Assembly: GCA_963969395.1 (NCBI GenBank)
Contig: OZ017797.1
Coordinates: forward strand, 25,916,001 to 25,980,000
DNA: 64,000 nucleotides
Direction: 5' to 3'
DNA from: Pseudoscleropodium purum
Taxonomy: Eukaryota > Streptophyta > Bryopsida > Hypnales > Brachytheciaceae
The notes under the pieces: model-generated
Databases searched by the model: none
The model's input: only the letters and a program-made list of their open reading frames with translations
What the model was told of the DNA's origin: nothing
Translations under genes and position numbers: made by a program
Shown here: piece after piece, positions 62,176-64,000 of the stretch
Position numbering within the stretch: the stretch's first letter is position 1
Layout: each line of letters begins with the position of its first letter

Positions 62176-63374
62176 CTAACATTAGACCGTGTAAGCGCTT
62201 GAAAAATGGACAACATTCCTGCTGTGCCGGCCTGAAAACGGCAGGAGCCGGCCTGATCTCCATGGTGTGTTTGTACTGTGCAAGCTTTGCAGGCCTGGCA
62301 GGCCTTGCACACGGCTTGCAAATGGAGTAAGACAGATATGAAACCAGTTTCTCTGACTCGTGAGACTTATGAGAGTTCATCGTAAAGTGTGTGCAATGGA
62401 GGACCAGGAGACAGACTTCAGGAAAAACATCGGATGAAACTCCTTGGAGTATCGAAACTGAGGTTTGATGGAGTTTGGTGTTGTGTTTCTTTTGTACTAT
62501 TCTTAGTTATACCTTCCTCTGACACCCCTGTTTCAAAATGGGGTTTCCTTTAGGATTAACTCTATTAATGTTTTTCATCTCGTATCACCTCGTGCATGCT
62601 GGCACTTCCCACCACCTCCTATGCTGGCACTTCCGATCAGGTAAAATTTTGCGGCAAAGGACTTTCATCAGGAAAGTCCTCCTCTTGGGCCAAATTATTT
62701 TCATGCCTTCTTGCCAGCAAAGGCCATTTTAGTGTGATTTTTCCAATCACTTTGATACTGAGGTGAGGTGGCATGGAGGTTGGCACCAAATTATCTTGAT
62801 CTAGCATTTCAATGCACCATATTCACATGCCTTGAAGTTCCTGATGTTGTTGTTTTGTTGCTCAGCTTTAATTGGAACTGCGTTCAGTTGTTTTCTTTCA
62901 ATTGCCTTTCAGTTTCAGACAGGTTGTAGCTTGAGAACAGAGCTTCACTTTGGAGAAAGTAGGGAACGAAAACAACTTAAAACTAGGGAGTAAAAAGACA
63001 GTTCAAATTACTTGAATCTGGAATATTGGACCACTTTTCGTAACTATGCAATGCAGTTGTTAAGTACCCATTTCCCAATTTGATACTCCCACAGAAATTA
63101 CCCCTTAATTGACAAAACTGCAATGAAGTGCATGAGAGGTAGTTGGCCTTGCACTAATTCATTTTCACCTTGTTGGTAGCTTCTTTAATCCCTAAATATC
63201 CAAGCTTTTTCAACTGTGTTTTGATTATGAAAAAAGAGCATGGAGTTATAGTTAACCCCAATGAAGCAAATTGTATTTTTTTCAAAATCTAACCATATAG
63301 ATGTTTAAAGAGATGGCTTATTAGTATGTTCAGTTGTTCACCAATTTTGAGTGCAAAATTGAATAGGAGTTGTG
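62176..63374. other. Spacer, nothing recognised
   Basis: Moderate-GC sequence falling to AT-rich. Short open frames (for example 62538-62732 plus) have no known domain. A GGCACTTCC.ATCA word repeats near 62600. Confidence 0.4.
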
Positions 63375-63905
63375 AGATTATAAGAAGAGAAATACACATT
63401 TTCTATTTTTAGTATATATGTTGCCCCTCTCCACAATGTTTCAAAAATTTGCACTTAAATTCTTTTTGGAATTGGAGGTGACATGAACAACTACAAATTG
63501 TGTTAGCAATTTAAAATGTACTTTCAAAAAACTTATTTTCACATGAAAAGCTATCAAATTCATTCCACAATCCACCTTGCAGTTGTTGAAATGCAATTTT
63601 TTCTTACAAGTATAAATTACAAATAACTCCAAATCAACATTTGCTTATTTAAATTTTCAATGGTGAAAATTGTGAAAACCCTTTTTTCTTTCTATTTGAA
63701 CCATTTTCAAAGCAAATGGTTGAGTACAAGCTTTTAAATCTCAAATGAAGTGAAATTGGCAAAAGTTGGAAATGAAGTACAATTAGTAAGCTTTATTCTT
63801 CTACTAATGGACATATGTAGTTTTGAAGACCTCTCAAAAATCAAATGTTAACCTTTTTCAGTGAAAAATGATAGTTTTTAATAGTTAACCTGAAAAATTG
63901 TCTAA
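63375..63905 (-). repeat. Dispersed repeat, inverted partner of 56455-56945
   Basis: On the minus strand this follows 56455-56945 over about 500 bp. The two copies flank the AP2-like copy B segment in opposite orientation. Confidence 0.75.
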
Positions 63906-64000
63906 TTTTTTTTAAACAATCAAACAAATTTAACTGCCTATACTAAAATGATCTTGAAATTTTTGATTGATTATGATTTTTCTACTTAAGATTTTGTATA

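Noticed and set aside
1..64000. CRISPR array, viral insertion, organelle DNA
   Set aside because: No regularly spaced identical repeats, no viral protein frames, and no chloroplast or mitochondrial genes were seen; the tRNAs are of nuclear type.

Overview
This window is nuclear DNA of a land plant. The evidence is plant-type CENP-C, a class-3 (2-on-2) plant haemoglobin, a COR413 membrane protein (a plant family), an AP2-type DNA-binding domain, introns with GT..AG borders, and three eukaryotic tRNA genes without encoded CCA. The lineage cannot be fixed from sequence alone. Long, very AT-rich gene deserts with degenerate repeats and fairly short introns would suit a bryophyte, lycophyte or fern as well as a seed plant. 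No viral insertion, CRISPR array or prokaryotic operon was seen.

Layout. 0-13 kb: AT-rich, gene-poor DNA with two GC-rich hAT-type MITEs (1.7 and 7.2 kb) and an inverted repeat pair. 13.06-15.23 kb (-): a four-exon universal stress protein gene. 17.0-18.5 kb (-): tRNA-Cys, tRNA-Ala and tRNA-Thr; Ala and Thr are 27 nt apart and may form one Pol III transcript. 18-21.8 kb: degenerate tandem repeats and a long foldback. 23.06-23.74 kb (-): a TPMT-family thiol/halide methyltransferase with no intron in its coding sequence, preceded by a duplicated leader. 24.4-25.1 kb (-): a possible three-exon gene of unknown function. 25.6-35.4 kb: gene desert. 35.47-35.92 kb (-) and 36.92-39.22 kb (+): COR413 and the 2-on-2 haemoglobin, head to head across about 1 kb. 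42.24-49.02 kb (+): a kinetochore CENP-C gene that I could assemble as about 15 exons with continuous phase. 49.5-52.5 and 58.8-62.2 kb: two diverged copies of a roughly 3 kb segment, each with one AP2-like gene on the minus strand. The rest is AT-rich repeat-derived DNA.

The genes form no single pathway. Three (USP, COR413, haemoglobin) belong to families often linked to stress or hypoxia, but nothing in the sequence shows shared control except for the divergent COR413/haemoglobin pair. The most novel items are the duplicated AP2-like pair with a conserved C-terminal extension, the close tRNA-Ala/tRNA-Thr pair, and the GC-rich hAT MITEs with intact 8-bp target duplications. Exon borders were read by eye from phase and splice consensus and have not been checked against RNA.
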